From Pectinatus frisingensis (GTDB taxonomy: Bacteria > Bacillota > Negativicutes > Selenomonadales > Selenomonadaceae): DNA of 62,936 bases. The stretch covers positions 1 to 62,936 of the forward strand of contig NZ_WIQU01000068.1 of NCBI RefSeq assembly GCF_015732285.1, given 5' to 3'. The translations under genes were made by a program, and so were the position numbers. Within the stretch, counting starts at the first letter, position 1; every line of letters starts with the position of its first letter. Shown in pieces: positions 25,285 through 34,323 of the stretch. The notes under the pieces are model-generated. The model searched no databases, was not told where the DNA came from, and was given only the letters and a program-made list of their open reading frames with translations.

Positions 25285-27138
25285 ATGATAAAAATTTCAC
25301 CGGCAGTTTTGCAGTCTGTAAGTAAACCAGCTCGTTATACAGGCGGTGAGGTGAATGCTGTACATAAAGATCACAGGATGATTTCCTGCAAATTTGCTTT
25401 ATCCATGCCCGATGTTTATGAAGTTGGCATGTCTAATATGGGACTGAAAATTCTTTATGAGATATTAAACCACCGTAGTGATACTGTTGCTGAACGCGTG
25501 TATACACCATGGCCTGATATGGAAATGAAAATGCGGGAAAATCATATTCCTCTTTATGGATTAGAATCGTTCACACCGTTAAAAAATTTTGATTTCATTG
25601 GATTTTCTCTGCAGTATGAATTGATTTATACTAATATATTAAATATGCTGGATATGTCAGATATACCGGTATGGGCTGAAGATCGTCGTGATGAAGATCC
25701 ATTTATCATTGGCGGAGGGCCTTGTGTTTATAATGTAGAACCTATAGCAGATTTTTTTGATTTTTTTATCGTCGGTGAAGGGGAAGAAATAATTGAAGAG
25801 GTGGCAGATGCTTTTATAAAGTGGCATAGTATGTCAAAAAGTCACAGCAGAATAGAATTCCTGCACTATGTATCTAAAATAAAAGGCATATATGTACCTT
25901 CGTTTTATCGGCCTGAATACAATGTCAATGGTATTTTTAAAGAACTTATATCACTTTATGATGATATACCGGCGATTATTCATAAAAGGGTCATTAAAGA
26001 TATGGATAATGTACCCACTGTTGAAAAACCAGTCATCCCATATATAAATATAGTACATGATCGTCTGATGCTGGAACTATTTCGTGGCTGCAGCCGTGGC
26101 TGCAGATTTTGCCAGGCAGGGATTGCTTATCGTCCGGTGCGCGAACGCAGTCGTGAAAAACTTAATGAACTGACACGGATAATGATTGATAATACAGGCT
26201 ATGATGAAATGTCACTCACTTCACTGAGCTCGGCTGATTATTCTTGCCTGCCGGTTTTGATTGACGACCTGATGACAAATTATGCAGATGAAAAAATGAG
26301 TTTTTCCCTACCATCACTGCGAGTTGACAGTTTTTCAATAGATATAGCGCATAAATTGCAGACTATGCGAAAGAGCGGACTTACCTTTGCGCCTGAGGCC
26401 GGGACACAGCGGTTACGCGATGTCATAAATAAAGGTGTAACAGAAGAAGATCTGCTTAAAGCCTGCGGTGCTGCTTTTAAGTATGGCTGGAAGACAGTAA
26501 AACTATATTTTATGATGGGATTACCAACGGAAACAGATGAAGATATAATTGGCATACCGCAATTGGCGGAGAAAGTTGTGGATTTATATAAAGAAATACG
26601 CGGCCGCCGTGATGTAAAAGTCACAATCAGTGTATCGTGTTTTGTCCCTAAAGCTTTTACGCCATTTCAATGGTTTGCACAGTGCGAAAAAAGTGAATTT
26701 GAACGTAAACAGCATTTATTAAAAAAACACATAAATAGTAGGGCTGTTCAGTTTCATTATCATGATGCTTCTACTAGTATTCTTGAAGGAATCATTTCAC
26801 GTGGTGACCGGCGTTTGGCAAAAGTAATATATGAAGCTTTTAAAAACGGAGCAAAGTTTGATGGTTGGACAGAAATGTTTGATTTTTCTATTTGGCAGGA
26901 AGCTTTTAAAAAAACAGGCATTGATCCGGCACAATATAATCTGCGCAGTCGTAGTTTTACGGAAAAACTACCATGGGAACATACAACTCCGGGTGTGAGT
27001 AAAAGATTTCTAATAAATGAATACAATAAAGCTTTGGATGGGATATTGACGTCAGACTGTCGACGTGGCAGTTGCATCGGTTGTGGAATATGTCAGGCTT
27101 TAAACGCTGATGTAGTGGACTGGAGGAGAAATAAATGA
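25285..27138 (+). CDS. B12-binding-type radical SAM protein, TIGR03960 family
   Basis: The 617-residue protein has an N-terminal cobalamin-binding-like region (SMPDVYEVGMSNMGLKIL, then IIGGGPCVYNVEPIADFFDF) and a radical SAM core with FRGCSRGCRFCQAG holding the three cluster cysteines. The C-terminal region ends with RRGSCIGCGICQAL, a possible extra Cys site. It belongs to the uncharacterised family normally paired with a TIGR03936 protein, as here. The pair usually sits by rng/rplU/obg; those genes are absent. ATG 25285 is preferred to ATG 25273 because AGGATG precedes it at a usable distance. Confidence 0.88.
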   Translation: MIKISPAVLQSVSKPARYTGGEVNAVHKDHRMISCKFALSMPDVYEVGMSNMGLKILYEILNHRSDTVAERVYTPWPDMEMKMRENHIPLYGLESFTPLKNFDFIGFSLQYELIYTNILNMLDMSDIPVWAEDRRDEDPFIIGGGPCVYNVEPIADFFDFFIVGEGEEIIEEVADAFIKWHSMSKSHSRIEFLHYVSKIKGIYVPSFYRPEYNVNGIFKELISLYDDIPAIIHKRVIKDMDNVPTVEKPVIPYINIVHDRLMLELFRGCSRGCRFCQAGIAYRPVRERSREKLNELTRIMIDNTGYDEMSLTSLSSADYSCLPVLIDDLMTNYADEKMSFSLPSLRVDSFSIDIAHKLQTMRKSGLTFAPEAGTQRLRDVINKGVTEEDLLKACGAAFKYGWKTVKLYFMMGLPTETDEDIIGIPQLAEKVVDLYKEIRGRRDVKVTISVSCFVPKAFTPFQWFAQCEKSEFERKQHLLKKHINSRAVQFHYHDASTSILEGIISRGDRRLAKVIYEAFKNGAKFDGWTEMFDFSIWQEAFKKTGIDPAQYNLRSRSFTEKLPWEHTTPGVSKRFLINEYNKALDGILTSDCRRGSCIGCGICQALNADVVDWRRNK

Positions 27139-27842
27139 GTGTATTTCGCATTGAATTAACTAAGGAAGAACAACTCCGATATATTTCTCATCTGGATTAT
27201 TATAATCTGCTGCAACGGGCAATACGTCGTGCCAAATTACCGGCTGCATATTCAGAAGGATTTAATCCTCATATGAAAGTGTCATTTGCCTCGGCTTTAG
27301 CAGTGGGGGTGACTGCTTCGGCTGAATATGCAGATGTGGAATTGACAAAAGATATCTGCCAGCCGGAATTTTTTGATAAACTGAGTGCGGTATTACCGGC
27401 GGGAATGCGGTTATTGCGGGTTAAGAAAATTGTGGCTCATCAGCATCACAAATCCATGAATGCTTTGGCTGATATGGCAGTTTATGCTATTCAGCTGCCG
27501 GAAAATGTTCATTCAGATGCGGTAATGACAGCTGTAAATGCATTTAATGCAACCTCGGAAGTGCTTTTCCTGCGAGAAAAAACAGGAAAAGGCAATAAAA
27601 AGGGACAAGTGATTAAAAAAATAATCAATATAAAAGAATTTGTAGCTACTGATTTACAGTATGATACTGCCAATAATGTTATAATAGTTAATATAAAAGT
27701 ATCATCAAACGGCAGTATTAAACCGGCAGAGGTAATAGCCTCTTTACAGCAAAAATATTTACTGCAGCTTGATAGCAACAATATATTGATAAATAGAAAT
27801 GCTTTATTATCAGCTGGTAAAAATTTCATAGACTTATTATGA
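27135..27842 (+). CDS. TIGR03936-family radical SAM-linked protein
   Basis: The 235-residue partner of the upstream radical SAM protein starts MSVFRIELTKEEQLRYISHL, with LQRAIRRAKLPAAYSEGFNPH and PAGMRLLRVKKI further on, all diagnostic of this family of unknown function. Its ATG overlaps the upstream TGA by 4 bp (ATGA) and GGAGG lies before it, so translation is coupled. In other genomes the two proteins are sometimes fused. The target, possibly a tRNA or ribosomal component, is unknown. Confidence 0.88.
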   Translation: MSVFRIELTKEEQLRYISHLDYYNLLQRAIRRAKLPAAYSEGFNPHMKVSFASALAVGVTASAEYADVELTKDICQPEFFDKLSAVLPAGMRLLRVKKIVAHQHHKSMNALADMAVYAIQLPENVHSDAVMTAVNAFNATSEVLFLREKTGKGNKKGQVIKKIINIKEFVATDLQYDTANNVIIVNIKVSSNGSIKPAEVIASLQQKYLLQLDSNNILINRNALLSAGKNFIDLL

Positions 27843-27948
27843 GCTGCTTTTAACTGTAATGATATTTTAGAGGGAAAGGTTTCATTGTTGGTTATGTAAT
27901 ACTAAAATGAAGCGAAAATGATTCTTGCTTTGTTTGGGAGTTGATGTC

Positions 27949-28554
27949 ATGAAATGCAGTTGTGCTGACTGTCCTACACATGTTTGCTATACCAAAGGCG
28001 TGAATTGTACAGGTATTGACTGGGAGACTGTTCGAAGTAATTACTCGGAAGAAGAAATTAAAATTATGCGGGCAGCCGCATACGTTGAGGGAACTTTTTA
28101 CAGTAATATTACACGGCTTCAGGAAACTGCTGAATTTGCCAAGGCTATGCAATATAAAAAATTGGGAATGGCTTTTTGCATTGGTTTAAATGAAGAAGCA
28201 CGGTATATTGCTAAATATTTTCTTGCACAGGGTTTTGAATTTTATAGTGTCTGTTGTAAAAATTGTAGTTTTCCTAAAAAAGAATTTAACCTAAAACAGG
28301 TGAAACCGGAAATTGAGCACGAGGCAATGTGTAACCCTAAGTTTCAGGCAAAGTTTTTGGCAGAAAAGGATGTAGAACTGTTTATTTCCTGCGGATTGTG
28401 TGTAGGACACGATACTTTATTCAATAAAAATTGCCCGGGACCGGTCACTACCTTGGTGGTGAAAGATCGACTGTTGGCACATAATCCATTGGGTGCAATT
28501 TATTCCCGCTACTGGAGGAAGAAACTTGGTATAATGGATGATGATGAAGTGTAG
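27949..28554 (+). CDS. DUF1847 cysteine-rich protein
   Basis: The 201-residue protein opens MKCSCADCPTHVCYTKG and continues with VCCKNCSFPKKEF, ISCGLCVGHDTLF and NKNCPGPVTTLVVKDRLLAH. The roughly 17 Cys residues in pairs are typical of DUF1847, which presumably binds zinc or an Fe-S cluster. Function is unknown. GGGAG lies before the ATG at 27949; an upstream in-frame TTG would add 8 residues. It is monocistronic, with a terminator downstream. Confidence 0.85.
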   Translation: MKCSCADCPTHVCYTKGVNCTGIDWETVRSNYSEEEIKIMRAAAYVEGTFYSNITRLQETAEFAKAMQYKKLGMAFCIGLNEEARYIAKYFLAQGFEFYSVCCKNCSFPKKEFNLKQVKPEIEHEAMCNPKFQAKFLAEKDVELFISCGLCVGHDTLFNKNCPGPVTTLVVKDRLLAHNPLGAIYSRYWRKKLGIMDDDEV

Positions 28555-28606
28555 GATGACAAACAAATATTTTATGAATAATGTTTATTAATATGAGCTG
28601 TTTATT

Positions 28607-28645
28607 AAAAGGCCTTCCCATGATTTTTTGGGAGGGCCTTTTAAA
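28607..28645. terminator. Terminator between DUF1847 and macrodomain genes
   Basis: AAAAGGCCTTCCCA (28607-28620) pairs with TGGGAGGGCCTTTT (28629-28642), with one G-T wobble. The A/T flanks let it serve both convergent genes. Confidence 0.8.
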
Positions 28646-28677
28646 GTATAACAGGTATTATTAAAACAGCGATATTG

Positions 28678-29157
28678 TTATTGGTTAGTGAATATATTTT
28701 TATCAAATAATACTAAATAAACGGTTAAATCATTTTTTATTAAAAATTTTTTAATGGATGAAACTGCAACTTTTAACGCTTTATCTTTGGGATAACCATA
28801 AACTCCCGCAGATATTAACGGAAAGGCAATACTTTTGAATTTATGTTTTTGGGCTAATGTTAATGAATTGATGTAGCAGTCAATGAGCAGGCCCTGTTCG
28901 TTATTATTCCCGCCGTGCCATATCGGTCCGACTGTATGGATGACATAGCGAGCCGGTAGATTATAGCCTTTAGTCATTTTGACTTCGCCAGTCTTGCAGC
29001 CACCAAGAGTGCGACATTCTGCCAGCAGCTGAGGACCGGCAGCCTTATGTATCGCCCCATCGACTCCACCTCCACCGAGCAGAGATGGATTGGCAGCATT
29101 GACGATAACATCTGCATTGATTTTAGTTATATCATCATGAATTATTTTAAATGACAT
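28678..29157 (-). CDS. Macrodomain protein, O-acetyl-ADP-ribose deacetylase-like
   Basis: The 159-residue protein is a complete MacroD/YmdB-type macrodomain: [21 protein letters not shown] (first 20 residues relevant), [31 protein letters not shown] and [13 protein letters not shown]. It should bind ADP-ribose and remove acetyl or ADP-ribosyl groups. The start at ATG 29157 follows CAGGAGGAT; an upstream ATG at 29211 is not preceded by a site. Not to be confused with the phosphodiesterase YmdB at 11647. Confidence 0.92.
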   Translation of the reverse strand: MSFKIIHDDITKINADVIVNAANPSLLGGGGVDGAIHKAAGPQLLAECRTLGGCKTGEVKMTKGYNLPARYVIHTVGPIWHGGNNNEQGLLIDCYINSLTLAQKHKFKSIAFPLISAGVYGYPKDKALKVAVSSIKKFLIKNDLTVYLVLFDKNIFTNQ

Positions 29158-29262
29158 TTTTATCCTCCTGAAAAAGCTTAAAATAACTTTCAACACTTTA
29201 CTAATTAACATAAGACAACATTTTTATTATAGTACATACTGTAAATGAATTACACAGTGGTC

Positions 29263-29305
29263 AATAATGAACACAGTTTGTGTTCATTATTAGTCTGGAT
29301 ATAGT
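29263..29305 (+). promoter_or_regulatory. Palindromic operator over the promoter of the PRD regulator
   Basis: AATAATGAACACA (29263-29275) and its exact complement (29279-29291) form a 13-bp inverted repeat with a 3-bp centre. Its right arm covers a -35-like TTGTGT (29278-29283), which is 16 bp from TATAGT (29300-29305). The position over the -35 suggests an operator for the PTS operon regulator or a global regulator. Confidence 0.5.
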
Positions 29306-29368
29306 ACCTGTTATTAAATATAATAATGGCGTAGGGGAAATATCATTTTATTATACAAGAGAGGCAAG

Positions 29369-31318
29369 ATGATGCGGATACAAAATAAAAGAATTATTAA
29401 AATACTAGAAATTTTAGATCAGAATAAATATTCAGTGACAAGTGAGTATATTGCCGGTTCGCTTGGTGTCAGCCGCAGTACAATAAGACGCGATATAAAG
29501 GAACTGAATATATTTTTGCATCAGTTTGATGCGGGTGTGACAGCGGAAGCGGGCAGTGGGTACAGGCTTAATAATGCAGATAATAGTAAATATCTGCAGA
29601 TGAAGGAAAAATACGGTATAAACTTATCAGGAAATTATCGAGGTGTAAATATAGTCCCTTTTGATTATAATGATCGAATTTCTTTTATAATAGCCAGAAT
29701 ATTACTTAACTCCCTTCATAATAAAGTTGTCAATCAGGAGGAATTGGCTGATGAACTTTTCTTAAGCCTGTCAACCTTAAAGAAATATTTGTCTGATATA
29801 AAAAAAAGCCTATCAAGATTTAATTTGAGGTTAGTTACTGACAGACTTAATGGAGTAAGAATAGATGGAGCTGAAGCACAGATACGCTATTGCATATCCG
29901 AATATATTTTTAATCGTGATGATTTGCTGAATTTAAGTAATAACGATTTTTTTAATGATATTTTCCCACAAGAAGAGATAGAAACAGTGAAACATATCTT
30001 AATGAAAATAATCTTAAAATATAATATTCATCTGACAGATGTTGCTTTTAAAAATTTGCTTGTCCATGTTGTTATAACCATGCGCCGATCCAGTAATAAA
30101 AATACTGTAGAATATACCCACCGAGAACAAAAAAGGCTTCAGCAATCTACTTATTTTAATCCTGCAACAGAAATACTTGAAGTAGTAAAGCGACAGTTAG
30201 GGGTGGATATTGATAATGAAGTTTATTATCTTACACAGCATTTTATCGCTAGTCAAAAATTCCTTGAGTCATCTAAAAGCCGTGATGAATCAAGGAACCT
30301 TATCAATAATATTTTACAACGTATTAAAGATAATACGGGATTCGATCTTTCCGAGGATAGTGAATTAGTATCAGGTTTGATGATTCACTTGATTGCGGCA
30401 ATAAATCGTTTAAAGTTTAATATGAACATTCGTAATGAGATTCTTACGCCAATAAAAAATAATTATCCGGTGGCTTTTGAAATGGCAGTTATCGCTAGTG
30501 AAGTTATTGAAGAGCAGAAAAAAGTCAAAACTAATGAAAATGAAATTGGTTTTTTGGCGATTCACTTTGGAGCTTCATTAGAGCGCAACAAACTTAATAA
30601 AGAAAAGGGTAAAACCGCTATCATTGTCTGCGGAACCGGGTTGTCAACAGCACTTTTACTTAAAAGTAAACTGCAACGTCGTTACGGTGCAATATTACAG
30701 ATTAAAAAAGTTATGAGTTGTTATGAGCTTACAGAAGAATTGATTGATGGTATTGATTTTATTTTTTCCACGGTACCTGTTCCTAATATAAAGACGAATA
30801 AAATAATCAGGGTTGAACCGATAATGACTGAAGATGATTTCGAAAAAGTTGAAGCAAGACTTTCTGGAATACAAAATGCAAAAAATGTTGATTATGAAAA
30901 GTTTTTTAAACGAGAATTATTCTTCTCTGATTTTGAAGCTGGATCAGCATGTGAAATTATTCGTAAAATATCAACTATTATGATTAAAAAAGGGTATATA
31001 GATAAAAATATTCAGAAATCAATTTTTGCCCGGGAAAGTATGTCTTCAACTGAAATAGGGAACTTCGTGGCTGTCCCACATGCATTGGAAAACGATATGA
31101 AGGAAGCGGCAGTTGCTGTGAGCATATTAGAAAAAGCTATAAGGTGGGATAAAACATATGTCCAAATAGTTTTTTTATTATGCATACCCAAAACTTTATA
31201 TAGTGTGTGGGAACCAGTATTTAAGAATATTTACCAAAAATTTATACATGGTAACTACACAAGTAAGTTCCTAAAAAATCCAAATTATACAGAATTAATG
31301 AATATTTTGAAAAAGTAA
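29369..31318 (+). CDS. PRD-containing transcriptional regulator (MtlR/LicR type)
   Basis: The 649-residue modular activator has an N-terminal HTH (SEYIAGSLGVSRSTIRRDIKEL), a second HTH-like region (EELADELFLSLSTLKKYLSDI), two PTS regulation domains (about 190-400), a EIIB-like domain with Cys421 in IIVCGTGLSTALL and a EIIA-like domain with His571 in VAVPHALEND. Phosphorylation by HPr and the PTS would tune DNA binding to substrate supply. It lies 15 bp upstream of the aldolase gene and most likely controls the galactitol-type PTS operon it starts. AGAGG precedes the ATG. Confidence 0.9.
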   Translation: MMRIQNKRIIKILEILDQNKYSVTSEYIAGSLGVSRSTIRRDIKELNIFLHQFDAGVTAEAGSGYRLNNADNSKYLQMKEKYGINLSGNYRGVNIVPFDYNDRISFIIARILLNSLHNKVVNQEELADELFLSLSTLKKYLSDIKKSLSRFNLRLVTDRLNGVRIDGAEAQIRYCISEYIFNRDDLLNLSNNDFFNDIFPQEEIETVKHILMKIILKYNIHLTDVAFKNLLVHVVITMRRSSNKNTVEYTHREQKRLQQSTYFNPATEILEVVKRQLGVDIDNEVYYLTQHFIASQKFLESSKSRDESRNLINNILQRIKDNTGFDLSEDSELVSGLMIHLIAAINRLKFNMNIRNEILTPIKNNYPVAFEMAVIASEVIEEQKKVKTNENEIGFLAIHFGASLERNKLNKEKGKTAIIVCGTGLSTALLLKSKLQRRYGAILQIKKVMSCYELTEELIDGIDFIFSTVPVPNIKTNKIIRVEPIMTEDDFEKVEARLSGIQNAKNVDYEKFFKRELFFSDFEAGSACEIIRKISTIMIKKGYIDKNIQKSIFARESMSSTEIGNFVAVPHALENDMKEAAVAVSILEKAIRWDKTYVQIVFLLCIPKTLYSVWEPVFKNIYQKFIHGNYTSKFLKNPNYTELMNILKK

Positions 31319-31332
31319 AGGAGAAATTTATT

Positions 31333-32160
31333 ATGCCATTAGTAAATGGTTTTACGCTTTTAAAAAAAATTTTTGAAAAGAAATCTGTTGCCTGTGCATT
31401 TAATACCACGAATATTGAAACATCTTTTGGAATAGCAGATGCTATAGAAGACACATCAATTCCTAATTATATTCAAATTGCGCCCACTAATGTTAAATTG
31501 TCCGGATACGAATATATTGCAGACATAATCAAAAAAATTGCTTTTGATATGAAAACACCAATTGCACTGCATTTAGATCATGGCAAAACAATGGAAGATG
31601 TTGAAGCGGCAGTAAAAGCTGGATTTACTTCGATAATGATAGACGGTTCCGATAAATCTTTTGATGAAAATATAAACGTTGTGTCACAAGCTGTAGATTA
31701 TTGTTCCTGCTATAACATTCCAGTAGAGGCAGAACTTGGTGCCATTTCGGGTAAGGAAGATAACATAGAAGGGAAAAATGATAAGACAAATCCCGGGCTT
31801 GTGAAAGAATTTATTAAAAAATCCAAATGTAATATGCTTGCTGTATCCGTTGGTAACGTACATGGATTGGAAAGTAAACCGCATATTGATTTTGAATTGC
31901 TGGATAAAATATATCGTAATAGTTCTGTTCCTTTGGTATTGCATGGTGGATCGGGAATACCGTTTGAAATTTTGAAGAAAGTTAAAAAATATGGGGTATG
32001 TAAAATTAATATTGCCAGTGACTTAAGACGAGAAGTTGTCCGGGTTTATGGGCAGGCATATGAAAAAAATCATATGGAACATAATCTTATAAAAGTAGCC
32101 TTAGATGCTAAATCAGCTGTATATGATGAATGTAAACGAAAAATATTGGCGCTAAACTGA
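31333..32160 (+). CDS. Class II ketose-bisphosphate aldolase, GatY/KbaY-like
   Basis: Zinc-dependent aldolase that splits a ketose 1,6-bisphosphate into DHAP and an aldehyde phosphate. The 275 residues show HLDHG (zinc ligand region H80-D82-H83), EAELGAISGKED, SVGNVHGLE and PLVLHGGSGIP, all typical of the Fba/GatY/KbaY family. The operon context (galactitol-type PTS and sugar kinase) favours tagatose- or another ketose-bisphosphate over fructose-bisphosphate. GGAG precedes the ATG. Confidence 0.88.
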   Translation: MPLVNGFTLLKKIFEKKSVACAFNTTNIETSFGIADAIEDTSIPNYIQIAPTNVKLSGYEYIADIIKKIAFDMKTPIALHLDHGKTMEDVEAAVKAGFTSIMIDGSDKSFDENINVVSQAVDYCSCYNIPVEAELGAISGKEDNIEGKNDKTNPGLVKEFIKKSKCNMLAVSVGNVHGLESKPHIDFELLDKIYRNSSVPLVLHGGSGIPFEILKKVKKYGVCKINIASDLRREVVRVYGQAYEKNHMEHNLIKVALDAKSAVYDECKRKILALN

Positions 32161-32174
32161 CAGGAGAACGTTAT

Positions 32175-32636
32175 ATGAGGGGTAATTTAATTTTTATAAA
32201 GGATTTACTGAATGTAGATATTACAGCACGGACTCAAGAAGAACTTTTTACTATATTATCAAAACCATTGTCGGATAATGGTTTCACCACCAGTGATTAT
32301 TTGACAGGTGTTATTGAACGGGAAAAAAATTTTCCGACAGGATTGCCCACTAAACCATATGGCGTTGCACTACCCCATACTCTGCCCAAATATGTGATTA
32401 AAAATTCTATTAGTGTGGGAGTTCTGAAAGAACCTATTAAATTCAAGATTATGGGGAGTGAAAATGACTATATTGATGCGAAAATGATATTTTTGTTGGC
32501 ATTGAGGGAAAACAGAAAACAATTGTGGATGCTCCAGGCAATTATGAATATGATTCGTTCCAAAGAAATATTAAATAAAATTGCCACAGCAAAAAAAGAT
32601 GATGTATTTGAGATTATTAATAAAAATTTATTTTAA
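32175..32636 (+). CDS. PTS EIIA component, galactitol/fructose type
   Basis: The 153-residue cytosolic phosphocarrier contains PYGVALPHTLPKYV with the phosphorylated His68, in the fold of the fructose/mannitol EIIA family (PTS_EIIA_2). It accepts phosphate from HPr and passes it to the EIIB encoded 14 bp downstream. CAGGAG precedes the ATG. Confidence 0.9.
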   Translation: MRGNLIFIKDLLNVDITARTQEELFTILSKPLSDNGFTTSDYLTGVIEREKNFPTGLPTKPYGVALPHTLPKYVIKNSISVGVLKEPIKFKIMGSENDYIDAKMIFLLALRENRKQLWMLQAIMNMIRSKEILNKIATAKKDDVFEIINKNLF

Positions 32637-32650
32637 GGAGTGAGAACATT

Positions 32651-32935
32651 ATGTCAAAAAAACATGTATTGTTTGTATGTGCAACAGGAATTGCTACATC
32701 TACTGTAGTAGCGGAAAAAGTCACGCAGTATTGCAGGGAAAAGGGGCTGGAAATTGAGTATCATCAATCAAATGTAGCTAGTGTACCTAAAAATTGTAAT
32801 GGCATAGATTTGATTATTTCAACAACTAATATTCCATATGAATTAGATGTACCGGTAATCAGGGGATTAAATCTTTTGACAGGGATAGGGGAAGACGACA
32901 CGCTGAAGAAAATTTATGATATTTTAATCAAATAG
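32651..32935 (+). CDS. PTS EIIB component, galactitol type
   Basis: The 94-residue protein has the P-loop-like CATGIATSTVV with phosphorylated Cys10, as in GatB. It carries phosphate from EIIA to the sugar bound by EIIC. AAGGAG lies upstream of the ATG. Confidence 0.92.
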   Translation: MSKKHVLFVCATGIATSTVVAEKVTQYCREKGLEIEYHQSNVASVPKNCNGIDLIISTTNIPYELDVPVIRGLNLLTGIGEDDTLKKIYDILIK

Positions 32936-32955
32936 GAAAGAGGGGGGGTTTAATC

Positions 32956-34323
32956 ATGGATTTTAGTTTATTTTTACTTGACACTGTAAAATATATTTTA
33001 AGTTTTGGTCCAACAGTTATGTTGCCATTGGTTTTATTTATACTTGCAATGTTTTTTAGAATTCCGGTTTCTATTGCACTTAGATCTTCATTGACAGTGG
33101 GGATGGGATTTGTTGGGATATACGCCATTTTTGGAATATTAACCAATAATATTGGACCTGCTGCCCAATCAATGGTCACACATAGCGGCATAAATTTACC
33201 TATAGTTGATCTTGGATGGCCACCTCTTGCTGCTATAACATGGGGGTCACCTATAGCTGCTTTTGTTATTCCGTTGACAATATTTATCAATATTGTTTTA
33301 TTGGCTTTTAATTTAACTCGGACCGTAGATGTTGATATGTGGAATTATTGGCATTTTGCATTGGCTGGTGCACTGGTATATTACAGTACGGGCAGTTTTG
33401 TATTAGGCCTTTTGGCTGCTGGAATAACAGCTGTAGTAATATTTAAATTAGCGGATTGGTCTGCTCCCTTGGTAGAAAGATATTTTGGACTGGAAGGAAT
33501 ATCTTTGCCTACACTCTCATCGGCCGTATTCTTTCCAATAGGATTATTGGGAGATAAAATTATTGATAAAATTCCAATTATAAACAAAATTCATATAGAT
33601 CCACAAAGTATACAAAGAAAATTTGGCGTATTCGGAGAACCAATGTTAGTCGGTATTATCTTGGGGATTATGGTGGGAATTCTTGCAGGCTATAATTTTA
33701 AAAATACACTGATTTTAGGAATAAATATCGGCGCTGTTATGTTTATTTTGCCCAGAATGGTAAAAATTCTTATGGAAGGACTTCTCCCATTATCGGAATC
33801 AATAAAGAAATTTCTTAATAAAAAGTATCCTAATCGTAAGGATTTATATATTGGACTGGATATTGCTGTGGCCATTGGTAGTCCGGCAATAATTTCTACA
33901 GCATTGTTGTTGACTCCTCTTGCGGTTGTATTTGCTTTTCTTATACCAGACAATCAGGTTTTGCCGTTGGGGGATTTAGCTAATTTAGCTGTATTTGCTT
34001 CAATGATAGTTTTAGCCACTAAGGGAAATATCTTTAGGGCAATCATCATTGGGATACCATGCATGATAGGAGATTTACTGATAGCAACTAACATAGCACC
34101 ATTTGTAACGCGTATGGCGGAAGATGTGCAGTTTAATTTCCCACCGGATTCCAGTGGACTTGTTTCCAGCTTTTTAGATGGGGGCAATCCATATCGATTT
34201 TGGATTATGAAAATATTCCAAGGAGATATTTTATCAATAGTACTGATTCCTATTATTGCCGTTATTATATATTTCGTTTACAAATGGACAAAGGGATATG
34301 TTTATGGTAAAAGTGAAAGTTGA
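32956..34323 (+). CDS. PTS EIIC component, galactitol family
   Basis: The 455-residue membrane permease has about ten to twelve hydrophobic segments and the features of GatC (PTS-Gat family), including SIALRSSLTVGMGFVG, NLPIVDLGWPPLAAI and SFLDGGNPYRFWIMKIF. It transports and phosphorylates a sugar or polyol; the substrate cannot be read from sequence. A run of G residues with AAAGAGG precedes the ATG. Its end overlaps the kinase gene by 20 bp. Confidence 0.9.
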   Translation: MDFSLFLLDTVKYILSFGPTVMLPLVLFILAMFFRIPVSIALRSSLTVGMGFVGIYAIFGILTNNIGPAAQSMVTHSGINLPIVDLGWPPLAAITWGSPIAAFVIPLTIFINIVLLAFNLTRTVDVDMWNYWHFALAGALVYYSTGSFVLGLLAAGITAVVIFKLADWSAPLVERYFGLEGISLPTLSSAVFFPIGLLGDKIIDKIPIINKIHIDPQSIQRKFGVFGEPMLVGIILGIMVGILAGYNFKNTLILGINIGAVMFILPRMVKILMEGLLPLSESIKKFLNKKYPNRKDLYIGLDIAVAIGSPAIISTALLLTPLAVVFAFLIPDNQVLPLGDLANLAVFASMIVLATKGNIFRAIIIGIPCMIGDLLIATNIAPFVTRMAEDVQFNFPPDSSGLVSSFLDGGNPYRFWIMKIFQGDILSIVLIPIIAVIIYFVYKWTKGYVYGKSES

